Positions 28,335-43,300 are shown, counted from the first letter of the stretch. The stretch: DNA of 64,000 nucleotides from Aphrophora alni (GCA_963513935.1 OY740768.1:73570877-73634876); one strand, 5' to 3'. The notes: generated by a model not told the origin, from the letters alone. A program made the numbers and translations.

Positions 28335-31300
28335 TTTTGTTATGCTATCCAGAGAATGGCTTCATAACATTAGTGGTTAGTTGATAAGCTTCGTCTCCTA
28401 CAAAGACAAATGGGTTCGGAAGGCTTAATTACGGTAAGGTAAAGGACGTGATGAGGAGAGGTGCATCGTATTGTCATCTAGACATTTCTTAAAATATGTA
28501 GGCCTACTACTAAAAACTCAACCATCCGAAATTTTTCCCTGGGAACCAACGTTCTTGTATATAAAATTGTAATTTGCATTAATTACAGCAAGCAAGACAA
28601 AACTATAAAACCTTTGTAATTAAATAATTCTGTGCCTGATTGTACTGATGCTTGAATTTTTATGTGACTTCCATCAATGGCACACACACAAATTGATAGT
28701 TCCACTTGTCATTGAACAATTTTTCAACACGTTCCCGTCCATCTGAACTTCGCGGTACCTGTAAAAAACATAAAAATTGGATTAAAACATATAATTTTAT
28801 AAAACAAAAGTTTTAATGTTGATATAAACAGTATCTATATAAGTGAATTTTATCAGGATTCAGAAGATCTAGAGGACGAAGAAAAACAGGACGAAAATAA
28901 TGGCAAAAGAAACGTGGACGAGGCGGTCGAGACATCAAACGCGGAAAACAATGATACAATTACAAATACACCGTATAAAAAACATTTACTTCCCCCAAAC
29001 GACTGATTAAAAAATGTAAAGTAAGTTCAACTTCTGCCTCCAATGTACCAATCATTGATGAGGATGTAAACCTGTTGAGAGCTATTCAATCAAACAAGAA
29101 AGACAAAGATGAATATCAATTATTGGAGGACAGGTAGTCATTAATCTGAGGAATATTACATTAACACCAGCAAGGTTTGCAGCACAACAAATAATTAATA
29201 AAACATTATTTGAGGCAGAAATGAGGAAGGCAGTTTACTCGTACAACTCCCCACACATTTGTCATCAACAAACATATGCCAACATGTATCCATCTCCAAA
29301 TAAAAATTGTTAATCACATCTTTCGCCCTATCCATCACCTCAACCTCCAACGTTAACGTCACCATATTGATCTTCATCGTTCCTGCCTAACAGTCACCTG
29401 CATCTTCCCAATCTGAGTCTATCCCTGATAACTTGATAAAACAAAATACTTATACTGAAAATGAGTATCAACAGTTTTTACAACAAGTAGTTGCAAGTTG
29501 TAACAAGTAACAACTGGACAATAAACAATATTTATTTTTTCCTTAACATTGTTTAAATTAAATAAAACAAATTCTTAAAATAAATACTAGTATATCAAAT
29601 TTTTGTTATATATTTCTTACCTTGACGTAATTTTGTAGCGTTACTATTAGTGCATCACAGGCTGCTGGTCCGATGTGAGATATTGCTTGCTATGAAATAT
29701 TCAAGCAAGGCGCTGGGTTACTGGAATAGCTTGTCTGAGTGACATGTCTTGTAAATGATTTTCGGCGCAATCATACTTAATAAATTTTCAAAATCGGAAA
29801 TAATCATTCTAAAAGTTACGAAAGCCCACGTCACATCTATATTCCATCTACAGTATATTTCAATTCATTAAGCAATAAATCCTTCATAAATTCCTCCGTA
29901 TGTGGTTCTTCTGCCTCGGACAAGGGCTAACCAAAATCTCTTTGGGCGGCGACGACGATCTTGTTGGCTTCCAACAACTGCAATGACACTGCAGTATCTT
30001 CTGAATCGCTCATTCAAAAGTTAAATTAAATTAAAACTAGGTACGTAGGTATTTAGACTATGTATTTAATTTCGATATTTACCGATGTCTATCGATTGCC
30101 TAGTCCTCATATACTGAGGTAATGTGGACACGCACAATAAACACAATATGAGCCTAACGAGCTGATACAGTAACAATATTCATAGTCCAAGAAGAAACAA
30201 TAAAATATCACAGCTATTCTATTATAAACAAAGATTGGTTTACTGTAGCTGTGGCAATATTTACGAGGGGGGGGGGGTACTCACCTTAATATCACTGAAA
30301 AAAGTAAACGTAGAGTTTGGAATAACAGGGATGTATCCAATATTTCTGAAGATGACTATTGGAGGATTACTGAATAGGTGTGGTTTAGTCGAAGAATCCG
30401 CCAGGTATAGCTCCCGAATATTCAGCATTGTTATTGACTTTATTGGTTGTCGATTAAGTTGACTCAACGTCAGAGTTACATTTTTACAGTTTTGAACAGT
30501 CAACTTTGTTGTATGAAAATGTATATTTTCTGACTCTAAATCTACTGTCACATCCTGAAACAATAAAAATAATTAAATATCTTTGCCTGAAAATAGAGCA
30601 GAGTGATATACAAGAATATCTTTGTAGAATGGAAAGTAAGTTATATTGCTATGGCAAAGAGACAAAGCTTTATGGCGATACTATTTACAAGCAAAAAGTA
30701 AGTATACATATAATAAATAAATTAGTAGCCCTATATGAAGGAATAAATAATCTAAACATACTAAAGTAAGTAAATTATAAGTAAGTAATTATATAATTAC
30801 GTTATAGTTATTACGGAAATTGGAAATACAGTAGTAAATAAGACGATGTCTTATTCCAAAATCAAGTAAAAAAAAAAAAAAACTGAACAAAAACAAAGAA
30901 AAAATATTTTTAAATGCCACTTCCTTATAATTCACCTAAGTTGTATTAAGCCTAATTGACAAATAAATAAAATTAAAAAAAGTAATTAAATTTAGTAAAC
31001 GAAAGAGATGGGTAAGACAATATAATAAATGTTTAAAAGGAGGGCAATAAAAAATTAAAATAATAAACAAATAAATTTAAATTCAAACAACAAAATTTGG
31101 TTTTGGAATTAAAAATTTGTATGGTAGTTATGAGAGAGTTTGTGATAGAACATTTAAATATCAGTTCACTCCTATCAAGCTTTAAACATAAACAACAACG
31201 ACGCTTGTAAAGCCAGAGAAGCCTATAGGAGCTTAGCGAATGAACGCTATAGAGTTCCTCTCTAGGATGAATCAAAGTAAACACATTTTTGTTTTGTATT

Positions 31301-34300
31301 ATCCACTCATGTACGAGTGAAAAATTTGTCTAATTATTAATGGCGATATATTAAAAATGAGACTGTATTCCAAAGTCAACTAACAATACGAGTTGCACTA
31401 GGTGATATGTACGAGACATAGGCCTATTTCACATTGTATACGGAGTAATCTGAAAGGCACGGGAGTCAGTTAGTCAGGTTAAGACTAAAAAACGTTCCAA
31501 TAAAAATATGTCCAAAAAGTTCCGTTTTTCATAAAACAAATTCGTCGTTGTCGTATGTACACACGATAGGGGTTATAAAAATTGATATAACTTATGAATA
31601 TAAAATTTAGTCGTTTTTTATGAAAATAAAAACTGTGTGTTCACCTTACTGAAATTCAGAAACATCAAATTGCAAGTGTCAAAATGGCGGCCAAGTTAAA
31701 CAGTTTTGTTCATAACTCATGTGTTATTGAACTTATAACACATTGTGTGCTCACGTTACTGAAATTCAGAAACATCAAATTGCAAGTGTCAAAATGGCGG
31801 CCGAGTTTAACAGTTTTATTCATAACTCATGTGTTATTGAACTTATAACACATTGTGTACTCACGTTACTGAAATTCAGAAACATCAAATTGCCAGTGTC
31901 AAAATGGCGGCCAAGTTAAACAGTTTTTGTTCATAACTCATGTGTTATTGAACTTATAACACACTGTGTGCTCACGTTACTGAAATTGAGAAACATTAAA
32001 TTGAAAGTGTCAAAATGGCGGCCATGTTAAACAGTTTTTGTTCATAACTCATGTGTTATTGAACTTATAACACACTGTGTGCTCACGTTACTGAAATTCA
32101 GAAACATCAAATTGCAAGTGTCAAAATGGCGGCCAAGTTAAACAGTTTTTGTTCATATCTCATGTGTTATTGAACTTATAACACACTGTGTAACCACGTT
32201 ACTGAAATTCAGAAACATCAAATTGCAAGTGTCAAAATGGCGGCCATGTTAAACAGTTTTTGTTCATATCTCATGTGTTATTGAACTTATAACACACTGT
32301 GTGCTCACGTTACTGAAATTCAGAAACATCAAATTGCAAGTGTCAAAATGGCGGCCAAGTTAAACAGTTTTTGTTCATAACTCATGTGTTATTGAACTTA
32401 TAACACACTGTGTGCTCACGTTACTGAAATTCAGAAACATCAAATTGCAAGTGTCAAAATGGCGGCCAAGTTAAACAGTTTTTGTTCATAACTCATGTGT
32501 TATTGAACTTATAACACACTGTGTGCTCACGTTACTGAAATTCAGAAACATTAAATTGCAAGTGTCAAAATGGCGGCCAAGTTAAACATTTTTTGGTCAT
32601 AACTCATGTGTTATTGAACTTATAACACACTGTGTGCAAACGTTACTGAAATTGAGAAACATCAAATTGCAAGTGTCAAAATGGCGGCCATGTTAAACAG
32701 TTTTTGTTCATATCTCATGTGTTATTGAACTTATAACACATTGTGTGCTCACGTTACTGAAATTCAGAAACATCAAATTGCAAGTGTCAAAATGGCGGCC
32801 ATGTTAAACAGTTTTTGTTCATATCTCATGTGTTATTGAACTTATAACACACTGTGTGCTCACGTTACTTAAATTCAGAAACATCAAATTGCAAGTGTCA
32901 AAATGGCGGCCAAGTTAAACAGTTTTTGTTCATAACTCATGTGTTATTGAACTTATAACACACTGTGTGCTCACGTTACTGAAATTCAGAAACATCAAGT
33001 TGCAAGTGTCAAAATGGCGGCCAAGTTAAACAGTTTTTGTTCATAACTCATGTGTTATTGAACTTATAACACACTGTGTGCTCACGTTACTGAAATTCAG
33101 AAACATCAAATTGCAAGTGTCAAAATGGCGGCCAAGTTAACATTTTTTGGTCATAACTCATGTGTTATTGAACTTATAACACACTGTGTGCTCACGTTAC
33201 TGAAATTGAGAAACATCAAATTGCAAGTGTCAAAATGGCGGCCATGTTAAACAGTTTTTGTTCATATCTCATGTGTTATTGAACTTATAACACACTGTGT
33301 GCTCACGTTACTGAAATTGAGAAACATCAAATTGCAAGTGTCAAAATGGCGGCCATGTTAAACAGTTTTTGTTCATATATCATGTGTTATTGAATTTATA
33401 ACACACTGTGTGCTCACGTTACTGAAATTGAGAAACATTAAATTGAAAGTGTCAAAATGGCGGCCATGTTAAACAGTTTTTGTTCATAACTCATGTGTTA
33501 TTGAACTTATAACACACTGTGTGCTCACGTTACTGAAATTCAGAAACATCAAATTGCAAGTGTCAAAATGGCGGCCAAGTTAAACAGTTTTTGTTCATAT
33601 CTCATGTGTTATTGAACTTATAACACACTGTGTAACCACGTTACTGAAATTCAGAAACATCAAATTGCAAGTGTCAAAATGGCGGCCATGTTAAACAGTT
33701 TTTGTTCATATCTCATGTGTTATTGAACTTATAACACACTGTATGCTCACGTTACTGAAATTCAGAAACATCAAATTGCAAGTGTCAAAATGGCGGCCAA
33801 GTTAAACAGTTTTTGTTCATATCTCATGTGTTATTGAACTTATAACACACTGTGTGCTCACGTTACTGAAATTGAGAAACATTAAATTGAAAGTGTCAAA
33901 ATGGCGGCCATGTTAAACAGTTTTTGTTCATAACTCATGTGTTATTGAACTTATAACACACTGTGTGCTCACGTTACTGAAATTCAGAAACATCAAATTG
34001 CAAGTGTCAAAATGGCGGCCAAGTTAAACATTTTTTGGTCATAACTCATGTGTTATTGAACTTATAACACACTGTGTGCAAACGTTACTGAAATTGAGAA
34101 ACATCAAATTGCAAGTGTCAAAATGGCGGCCAAGTTAAACAGTTTTTGTTCATATCTCATGTGTTATTGAACTTATAACACACTGTGTAACCACGTTACT
34201 GAAATTCAGAAACTACAAATTGCAAGTGTCAAAATGGCGGCCATGTTAAACAGTTTTTGTTCATATCTCATGTGTTATTGAACTTATAACACACTGTGTG

Positions 34301-37300
34301 CTCACGTTACTTAAATTCAGAAACATCAAATTGCAAGTGTCAAAATGGCGGCCAAGTTAAACAGTTTTTGTTCATAACTCATGTGTTATTGAACTTATAA
34401 CACACTGTGTGCTCACGTTACTGAAATTCAGAAACATCAAATTGCAAGTGTCAAAATGGCGGCCAAGTTAAACAGTTTTTGTTCATATCTCATGTGTTAT
34501 TGAACTTATAACACACTGTGTGCTCACGTTACTTAAATTCAGAAACATCAAATTGCAAGTGTCAAAATGGCGGCCAAGTTAAACAGTTTTTGTTCATAAC
34601 TCATGTGTTATTGAACTTATAACACACTGTGTGCTCACGTTACTGAAATTCAGAAACATCAAATTGCAAGTGTCAAAATGGCGGCCAAGTTAAACAGTTT
34701 TTGTTCATAACTCATGTGTTATTGAACTTATAACACACTGTGTGCTCACGTTACTGAAATTCAGAAACATCAAATTGCAAGTGTCAAAATGGCGGCCAAG
34801 TTAACATTTTTTGGTCATAACTCATGTGTTATTGAACTTATAACACACTGTGTGCTCACGTTACTGAAATTCAAAAACATCAATTGCAAGTTTCAAAATG
34901 GAGGCCATGTTAAACAGTTTTTGTTCATATCTCATGGGTTATTGAGCTTATAACACATTGTGTTTAGAAAACAGCAAAAATTGTATTAGACCAAACAGCA
35001 ACAAAAATAACATGTAGTCGAAAATTACACACTGTAATTTAAAAATGAAAAGATTTTATTGTTTGATTGCTATTCCCGAGAATGAGGATGAAAGGGGGGT
35101 GGAAAATGGGTTTTCTTAATTAGCTCGAAATCGTTGGACTCAATCTATATATACGACGGGTTCTTTTTGTAGTTTATACAAAGACCTTTAATTTGGTTTT
35201 ATACACGTCTTGATTATATTTTCACCACCCTCTAATAATGAAGAGGCTCAACTTTCCAACTTCTCAAATGGTTCGTTTAATGAAAATAAAATATAAGAGA
35301 TAATGCAAGAAAATTTTCTGAACTTTAATTTAATTTTTAAAGATGTTACGATAAAAATCAAATGATTTATGGCTGTTAAAAAGTATGAGTTACACTCGTT
35401 TGAAATCCGGCATGCGGTTTGTAGAAGGGGTAGTTTATTCAGAAATTATAATGAAGACAATTTAAAAGAATTTGTCTGAATTTTAATTTATTTTTGTTTG
35501 TGTCGATCCAATCACATTTGGCAGTGTTATGACTAAAAACGACATTATTTACGCGCATTTCGGCACTTATACTCGGTATTTTTTTAAAATAATTCAGAAG
35601 TTTAAAGTCTAATGAAAACATAAAGTAATATACACTCTTCTAAATTGAAACACATTGGACTTATTCTGATACGAGCTGAGTTATTGCAGTTTGAACTTGT
35701 ATATACATCGTTGTTACAGTTAAAATCGTTGATTTTATGAAAATAATTTTCACACCAATTTTTAGTAGACAGGTGAAGCTTACTTTTACTTTTGCTGTAC
35801 GAAAAAAATTGAGGAAATTATACACATTTAAAGAAATCCTTTTTTACATAAATTCACAAAAAAAAAAAAAAAAAAAAAAAAAAAATGTTTTCACCGCATT
35901 TTACTCAATAACTCAAAAACTGTAAGTCTAGTGAAAGAATATTAAGATTGAATATTGAAGTTTTAGGAAATGAAATATCTAGAATTAGTTTTTTTACCCT
36001 CATAAGATTAGAGAGTGAAGTCATAAGTTAGCCGAGTTACACTTCATTTATAATTCATAAAGTTTTGAGTTGAATAAAATTATGGTCGGGGAATCTCAAG
36101 ATATTGTGATAATACCAAACTTTATCAGTCCACTCGTTTCGGCTGTAGAACAAAGTACAAATGACTGATTACAGGAATAAATCAATCCAAACATGATTTG
36201 GAGAACTCAAAAAGGATATACTTGACATTATTTTTGACCCATCACATAACTTTTCCTATACAACGTAAGAGTGAGAAATTAAAAATAAATGGAAATGTTT
36301 GATATAAGTTAATTAAAATTTTGTTTTCAAACGCTTTTCTGTTGTTTAAATTACTATTCCTTACTTATTAATATTAATTTTATGATCATTTCAATATTTA
36401 AACCGGTAAAGATAAGTATTAGGTTAAACAGATTTTTAGATTGGGGAGACTAATTCAATTGTCTAGGGCGCCAAATTAGTAAAAGGACCAATAGTAATAC
36501 TAAAACTCAGATAGAATTAATTAGACTGGAGGTCTACCGGGTGTGCGCAAGGCAACATTAATCATTCAGTCTCTCTGCTACGCTAGACAGTTTGTTATCT
36601 GGAAATATTTTGACTGACATTTGTGGCCATTACTGCAACGAAAAACACGAGACAAAACCTATATTTTATGGCGACTCCTGAATTTTAAAAAGTAGACGAT
36701 GTAGACTACTGTTGAAAGAAAATTACAGTCATGACTAAAATATGTGATTAATTAGGCTAATACTATACAATATTAATCTTAGATCTAGAAATTAAAATTT
36801 GTGATTAGTTTAAGTAATAATTAATAACGAGATATGAAAATCATTTTTCCATTACCTAAGTCCATTACTTGTAAGAAAACACTATTAAACGACATGAGAA
36901 TGTATAGTTGGGCTAACAAATTAATATTTTGCCATCTTGTATTGTACCGAGAGTTGAGATGAGAACGGAAAATTACATCCTCAATGTTGTATGTTTAAGT
37001 CACTCTTTAATCAACCGTAGCGATTTGCGAATGTTCGATTTTCGTACCCAAAACGAGGCGCTCTTACTAAACAAGAGGTACTCTTCAACGGTATTATAGT
37101 TTTTATTTTTATAAAAATCACAGTTTATCTTTTAAAGTGTAGGACGATTCTTTAGTCATATAAAAAAAATCTATAGCTGAGTCTATTATTTCCCTTATCA
37201 TTTATTTGATTAACCTATCATTTCAAACCGGTAAGTTCCATAACCTCTTTCAATACAGTGTAGTCGTCCTTGTACCGAAAAAGATAAATTCATCTGAGAT

Positions 37301-40300
37301 CACTACCGTCCCATATCAATTATTCCAACAGTATCTAAAATATTCGAAAAGGCAATGTACAATAGGATTTTGACTCATTTTGAAAAAAAAAATTATCAGT
37401 CAATATGGGTTTAGACAAGGTAGGAGTAGCCTACATCTGATGCGATCCTTTAGTATATAAAAGTTTTATAGTGAATGCTGTAGAATAGGTCGCAGAGTGC
37501 AGTTGGTGCATTCTGTGACTTGTCAAAGGCATCTGATTATATTGACCACGGCGTGTTGTGTTGATTAGTAAACTTTGAGATTTGAAGTAAAAGGATGTTC
37601 TTGTAAGTGGCTGACGTCATATTTGGCAGGTAGAAAGCAGTTTTCTCTGGCTCGCCTATGAGCAAATCTGATTATAAGCCGATAAATAAAGGTGTCACAC
37701 AGGGATCAATACTAGGACCTATACTTTTTCTTATCTATTTGAATGATATGAATTCAGTAACAAAGTGTGTTAATTTGATCATCTTTGCCGATGTCCCAAC
37801 GGGATCGTGATGGTCTGTCATATTCTGGAGGAAAACCTTTGGTCCATGATTAATGGTTTTAAGTCAACGAGATTATTTTAAACACTACTAAAACTGAAAT
37901 AATGATTTTTTATAGTAATTATGCAAGGAGTTCCTGCTCTGATGGTAGTATTTTGGCCCACCTGGGTCAAGTGGTTGAGGCTACTAGGTTATTAGGGATG
38001 GAAATTGACAGTTGCTTGACTGGGCGTCAACAGGTTGACCAGGTTGTTGGTAAGCTGACCAAGGCTACTATGCTATCTTGGTGTTATCTACCTCTATGGA
38101 TTTTGAAACACTAGATTGGTGTACTATGGTTACGTTTATTCATATCTTTCATATGGTGTTGTGTTTTTGGGAAACTCCACTGACAGTATAAGAATTTTCC
38201 GACTTCAAAAGAATATTTTATGAGCAATAGTCAGAGAGACTGTAATGGTCTCCTGTAGACAAATAAAAAAAATACCACTACCCTGTATATTCATGTTTAA
38301 AGCCATTTTACACAATAAAATAACTTTGATAAATTTAGTGTATAATCTCATAAGCATGGATATCTCTCACGAAACAATGATTTGTTTATGTATCACACGC
38401 GGCATGCGACTAATTAACAGATTGCCAGACAAAATCAGTCTGATTGTCGAAATTGGGCAGTTCAGAACCGTTCCATCATTTTTGCTGAATGCCTATTTTT
38501 ACTCTGTTGAGGAATTTTTAAATTGATTTTGAATTCTGTTCTGTCTTGCTGGAGCACTCTTAATTTGGCATCATTGTTGTAGTTTGATAGTTCATGTTAA
38601 TGTTTTGTTTTTATTTGAAGTAATTATTAATTGTTTTTGTAGACTAGTGTCGTTGCCATTTTGTTGTCTTACATATTGCAATCTTAGTTTAGTTATAATT
38701 GTTTATACTATAATGTGAGTAGTCATAAGTTAATGACATGATCTATAACAGGTACAGGGTAAACAACTATCAATGATCACATAAATAAATATATGATAGA
38801 ATAGCAGAGTGTCTGTTACTTATCATATATAACATTAGAGTTATATTTTTTTTATTTAACTATTTAATTGGCAATTACTTTACATATATTGAAAAGATAA
38901 ATTATCCTATTCAACTGTTGTGGTTTTTAACAATTAATACGCAAAAACAAACTTTTACCTTATTGAAATTTTAAACATTTATTGAAATATAATTCTATAT
39001 CAAAAACAAACATCTACATTATTCAATTGTTGGAACTTAACTAATATCATGCATTCACCATTCATTCCTTAATTTACTTATTCAATTTACAATGGGTTTT
39101 TATTTTATACATTAAAATTGTTCAAGGCCTTGTAACTGTCTTTCCTTGAATCTTTACATATAAATAATCTCATCAATCTTAAATCTAATTTTAATGAATG
39201 AAAATTATATATAACCTTTCTACAATTACAAATTTGAACTTTTGCTTAAGATTTTTAAATTAAATTTTCTAATATAATTATCTTTGAATTTTATACTTTT
39301 TTTTTCCTGTTTACTTTACTTTAAGATTAATTTAAATTTGCCACGGTTTGCTCAGTTTTGATTATTTTAAATTTTACAATTTCTCTTATCTCGGGTGGGA
39401 TCTTTGTTGGCTCAATTTAAATGAAATTTATTTAAAATGATTTTAATAATATATAACAAATTGGTACTTATCGCAATGTTGTTCCCCTCAATTGTTGAAT
39501 TTTTGCACCGTACACTACACTACACACTTATAAACTCTTTCTTCGTTAATTCACTACACTTTTGATGAAACTTCCTTCCCTGATGTTTTTCGAGCGACTG
39601 ATCTCAGCTCCATGTTCGACGATGAATGCTGATTCCCTTTTACTTGTGGATCGTGATTCCCTTCTTGAAACTCTGCTGGCTCTCTGCTATTCTTACTGGT
39701 AAGTTACCTAACTCTCTTACTCGACTTTGCACAACAATTCCTCTACTCAGGTTGACTCAGAGACGCCTTGCCTCTTTGTCAACTGTTCTCGGCGACTTTC
39801 TGAACCACAGATCAGACTACTGCTGGTCTCAGCCCTTGACTCTCCGACTTCCCTTTTCAGACTCTCTTTCAAGACTACCCTGCTTTCGCAAGTTCGGTCC
39901 CTACCGAACTTTCTCCCTCCTTTTAACATGAGTTTCGCGTCCTTACCGCTGATTCGTTTAGAATCTCTTAACTTTCACAACATATGTCCTTTTCCTTGCT
40001 TATTGGTATGTTTCAAATCTGCCCGTTGGTTCTTTCACGTGGGATCACATTCGATTGGTCGACCTACTTTCTCCTTTTCGTTTTTTGTATTTCGAAAAAA
40101 ACAGTTAGAACTTTTTACCCTGATGTTCGTTAGCTTTCCCTTCGATTTCTCCTTTTTTTTGTACAATTTTGCAACACATCTGCCTTTCCCTAAAGATACC
40201 GTTATTTTTATGTTGTTTCTTTGTCGGCACATAACGCTCCGCCAAAGTTAAAAGAAATCTCTGTCTCTTTTGTGTTTGACACGTACTTTCCTTTTCCATA

Positions 40301-43300
40301 CCGTAATATTTGCACCCATAAACTGCAGCTGACATCTGTCGCTTCTTCCTTCCATCAGATAGTATTTGCTTCTATGATTATTATTAATATAACATTTAAT
40401 TTAGTTTTCCTTTTATTTTTTACACGAGTTGTTTTAATTATTTAGCATTTGATATCATATTTATTTATACATTGCAACATGAGATCGTTACACATATTAT
40501 CTAATATTATTAAAAAAGCAATACTTTTACTTTTGTAAATTTTATTTTGTAGGATTTTGTTGAAAGTTTGTGAATTTACGTTTTCTAGTACACAAATCGA
40601 TTTAACTAGAATTCGACTTTAAGAAAACTCATTTGAAAGGTTGCAGTTATATAATTAAACTGTAAAAAAAATCGACCTTTCTGAGGGCCAACAACATAAT
40701 TTATGTTCAATTATTTTATTGATAATAAAATAAATCGAAAGACCACATTAACAACTAGAACAAAAAATCATTTTCTAAAAATTAATAGACGAATGAATCT
40801 ATATTTAACAGCCTTGTCAAACGCATCCTCAGTAATTGGATTTTGAATTGCCTAAGCCATTTACTGCGCAAATTTAAGGACAGTAGCCTACTTATCTGTT
40901 ATCGGAACAGAGTGAATGGTTAAAAATAAATGGTTTTATCATTACATCCGGTAGTTGTTCAACCGCAAGAGAGGGTTGTCTGTCTAAAGGATAGAGAAGT
41001 TATTATTCTTAATTCGTTTTTACGTCTAATGAAATAATATTTTTTTAACGCTTCCATCGTAAACAGTATTTTATATAAAATCAATAATTATGTTTTGTGT
41101 CGGAAAGAATAAAAGTTTGTTTCGAAAGTTCGTACTATATTGTAAAAAGAATACTCACAAAAACTTATGTTGAGGAAAACAAGGATTCCCCAAACCACAA
41201 AAACAAGAAATAAAACTAAAACTGTGATAGAGTAACAATGATAGAAGGAGGGCCTTATAAGAAATTATCAAAAAATCTCTTAACGTTAATGTAACAAATG
41301 ATGCGGTTAAAAATTGTACTTTATTAATTCCTAAAAAAGATGTTTTTGAAATCAACTTTTCCAATCCAGTATTGCCGAAATTGAATTGTCTTTCTAAAAA
41401 TACAGAAAGTAAATCGATGAGACCAGCTGTTTCTGAAATTAACTCATCGACTTGACATTGTTTCGAAATGGATAACGGCAGAATTTACGTCATTAAAACA
41501 CACATTCCGATATCTTATAATTAAAAATAAATTAGAATTTACGGAAAAATTAAAAAATTTGAAACTCCAAAGTTACGAAATAATAGTTTATTCGTTTTTT
41601 TGGCATTTAAACTTTTCCAGCCTACCTGTGGGAAGGAGAGTAGGTACTTAGTTTTAGGTTTATGTTTAATAGTTTATATATGTAACGATTGTAGGCCTAC
41701 ATGTAGTCCATAAGGTTGTCAAGAGCATTAACTCTTCCAGTTACCTGTGGGAAGGAGAGTAGTTACTTAGCTTTAGGTTTATGTTTAATAGTTTATATTT
41801 GTAACGATTGTACATGTAGTCCAAAAGGTTTTCAAGAGCATTAACTCTTCCAGTTACCTGTGGGAAGGAGAGTAGTTACTTAGCTTTAGGTTTATGTTTA
41901 ATAGTTTATATTTGTAACGATTGTGCATGTAGTCCAAAAGGTTTTCAAGAGCATTAACTCTTCCAGTTACCTGTGGGAAGGAGAGTAGTTACTTAGCTTT
42001 AGGTTTATGTTTAATAGTTTATATTTGTAACGATTGTACATGTAGTCCAAAAGGTTTTCAAGAGCATTAACTCTTCCAGTTACCTGTGGGAAGGAGAGTA
42101 GATACTTAGCTTTAGGTTTATGTTTAATAGTTTATATTTGTAACGATTGTGCATGTAGTCCAAAAGGTTTTCAAGAGCATTAACTCTTCCAGTTACCTGT
42201 GGGAAGGAGAGTAGTTACTTAGCTTTAGGTTTATGTTTAATAGTTTATATTTGTAACGATTGTGCATGTAGTCCAAAAGGTTTTCAAGAGCATTAACTCT
42301 TCCAGTTACCTGTGGGAAGGAGAGTAGTTACTTAGCTTTAGGTTTATGTTTAATAGTTTATATTTGTAACGATTGTACATGTAGTCCAAAAGGTTTTCAA
42401 GAGCATTAACTCTTCCAGTTACCTGTGGGAAGGAGAGTAGTTACTTAGCTTTAGGTTTATGTTTAATAGTTTATATTTGTAACGATTGTACATGTAGTCC
42501 AAAAGGTTTTCAAGAGCATTAACTCTTCCAGTTACCTGTGGGAAGGAGAGTAGATACTTAGCCTTAGGTGATGACTATGACCTCTAAATGTATATAAGGG
42601 TAATAAAATAAACATAACTGGGTTTATCACAGACTTAGTTTTGTTTGTTGTTTATGTGGTTGGGGAATTCTAGTTTTCCTTATTGTGAATATTCTTGGTC
42701 TCTTTGGACATTAAAAAACTTGTGTCATTTTTGTTTCGTTGTCGATTCTTCTTAATGTGTTTCTGATTCATCGTAATTATTAAGTTTGATAATTTGGATT
42801 TAGTAATAAATTTTTTTGAAAATATCTTAGCAATATAAACATTGTGATGCTATCAGCTGTCGTTACAGAGCAAGCCTAATGCTCAGTTTCGCAGGTGTAT
42901 TATTAGATCAACATTACACTATATGCCTAAAATATTTTTTTTTTCGGAAATATTAATTTTAAACAACTAAATAAATCTAAAAATTAGGAAAAATATTGTT
43001 AATTTGACACTTAGAAATTTAAATTTGGTTTATTTTTACCAATTAGAACAACACATGTTCTATATATTGTAATTTATGTTTTACATTAAACAAATGAAAA
43101 TACACAAATGGAACATTGTCATTCGCTTGTGATTTAATTTGGAGTCGACTTTTATAAAAAAAGACTTGTTGAGAGACCGAATATAGCCCCTTTTCAGGAA
43201 AACATCACAAAGTTTTGCACTAAACAAATATACAAGGTAACAAGAATAGAATGTTTACACTCAGCTTCCACTGTTTACAGTCAAACTAAGGAATAGTCTA

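Larger units (their letters stand above)
27480..30015. mobile_element. Degraded PIF/Harbinger transposon with two antisense, interleaved genes
   Basis: Both Harbinger proteins are present as broken pieces: a MADF/Myb-like DNA-binding protein on the plus strand (27490-27825 and 28850-29515) and a DDE_Tnp_4 transposase on the minus strand (30014-29630, 28760-28360 and 28197-27986). Their pieces alternate along the element. The terminal repeats and 3-bp duplications typical of the superfamily were not located. A 14-unit (AT)n lies at about 28303-28330. It lies in intron 2 of gene 1. Confidence 0.7.

Noticed and set aside
31632..34963. Possible CRISPR-like array
   Set aside because: Units are contiguous head-to-tail copies without unique spacers, in a eukaryotic intron.
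39626..40445. Overlapping long open frames on both strands
   Set aside because: They arise from strong C/T bias and lack motifs, a common frame or splice support.
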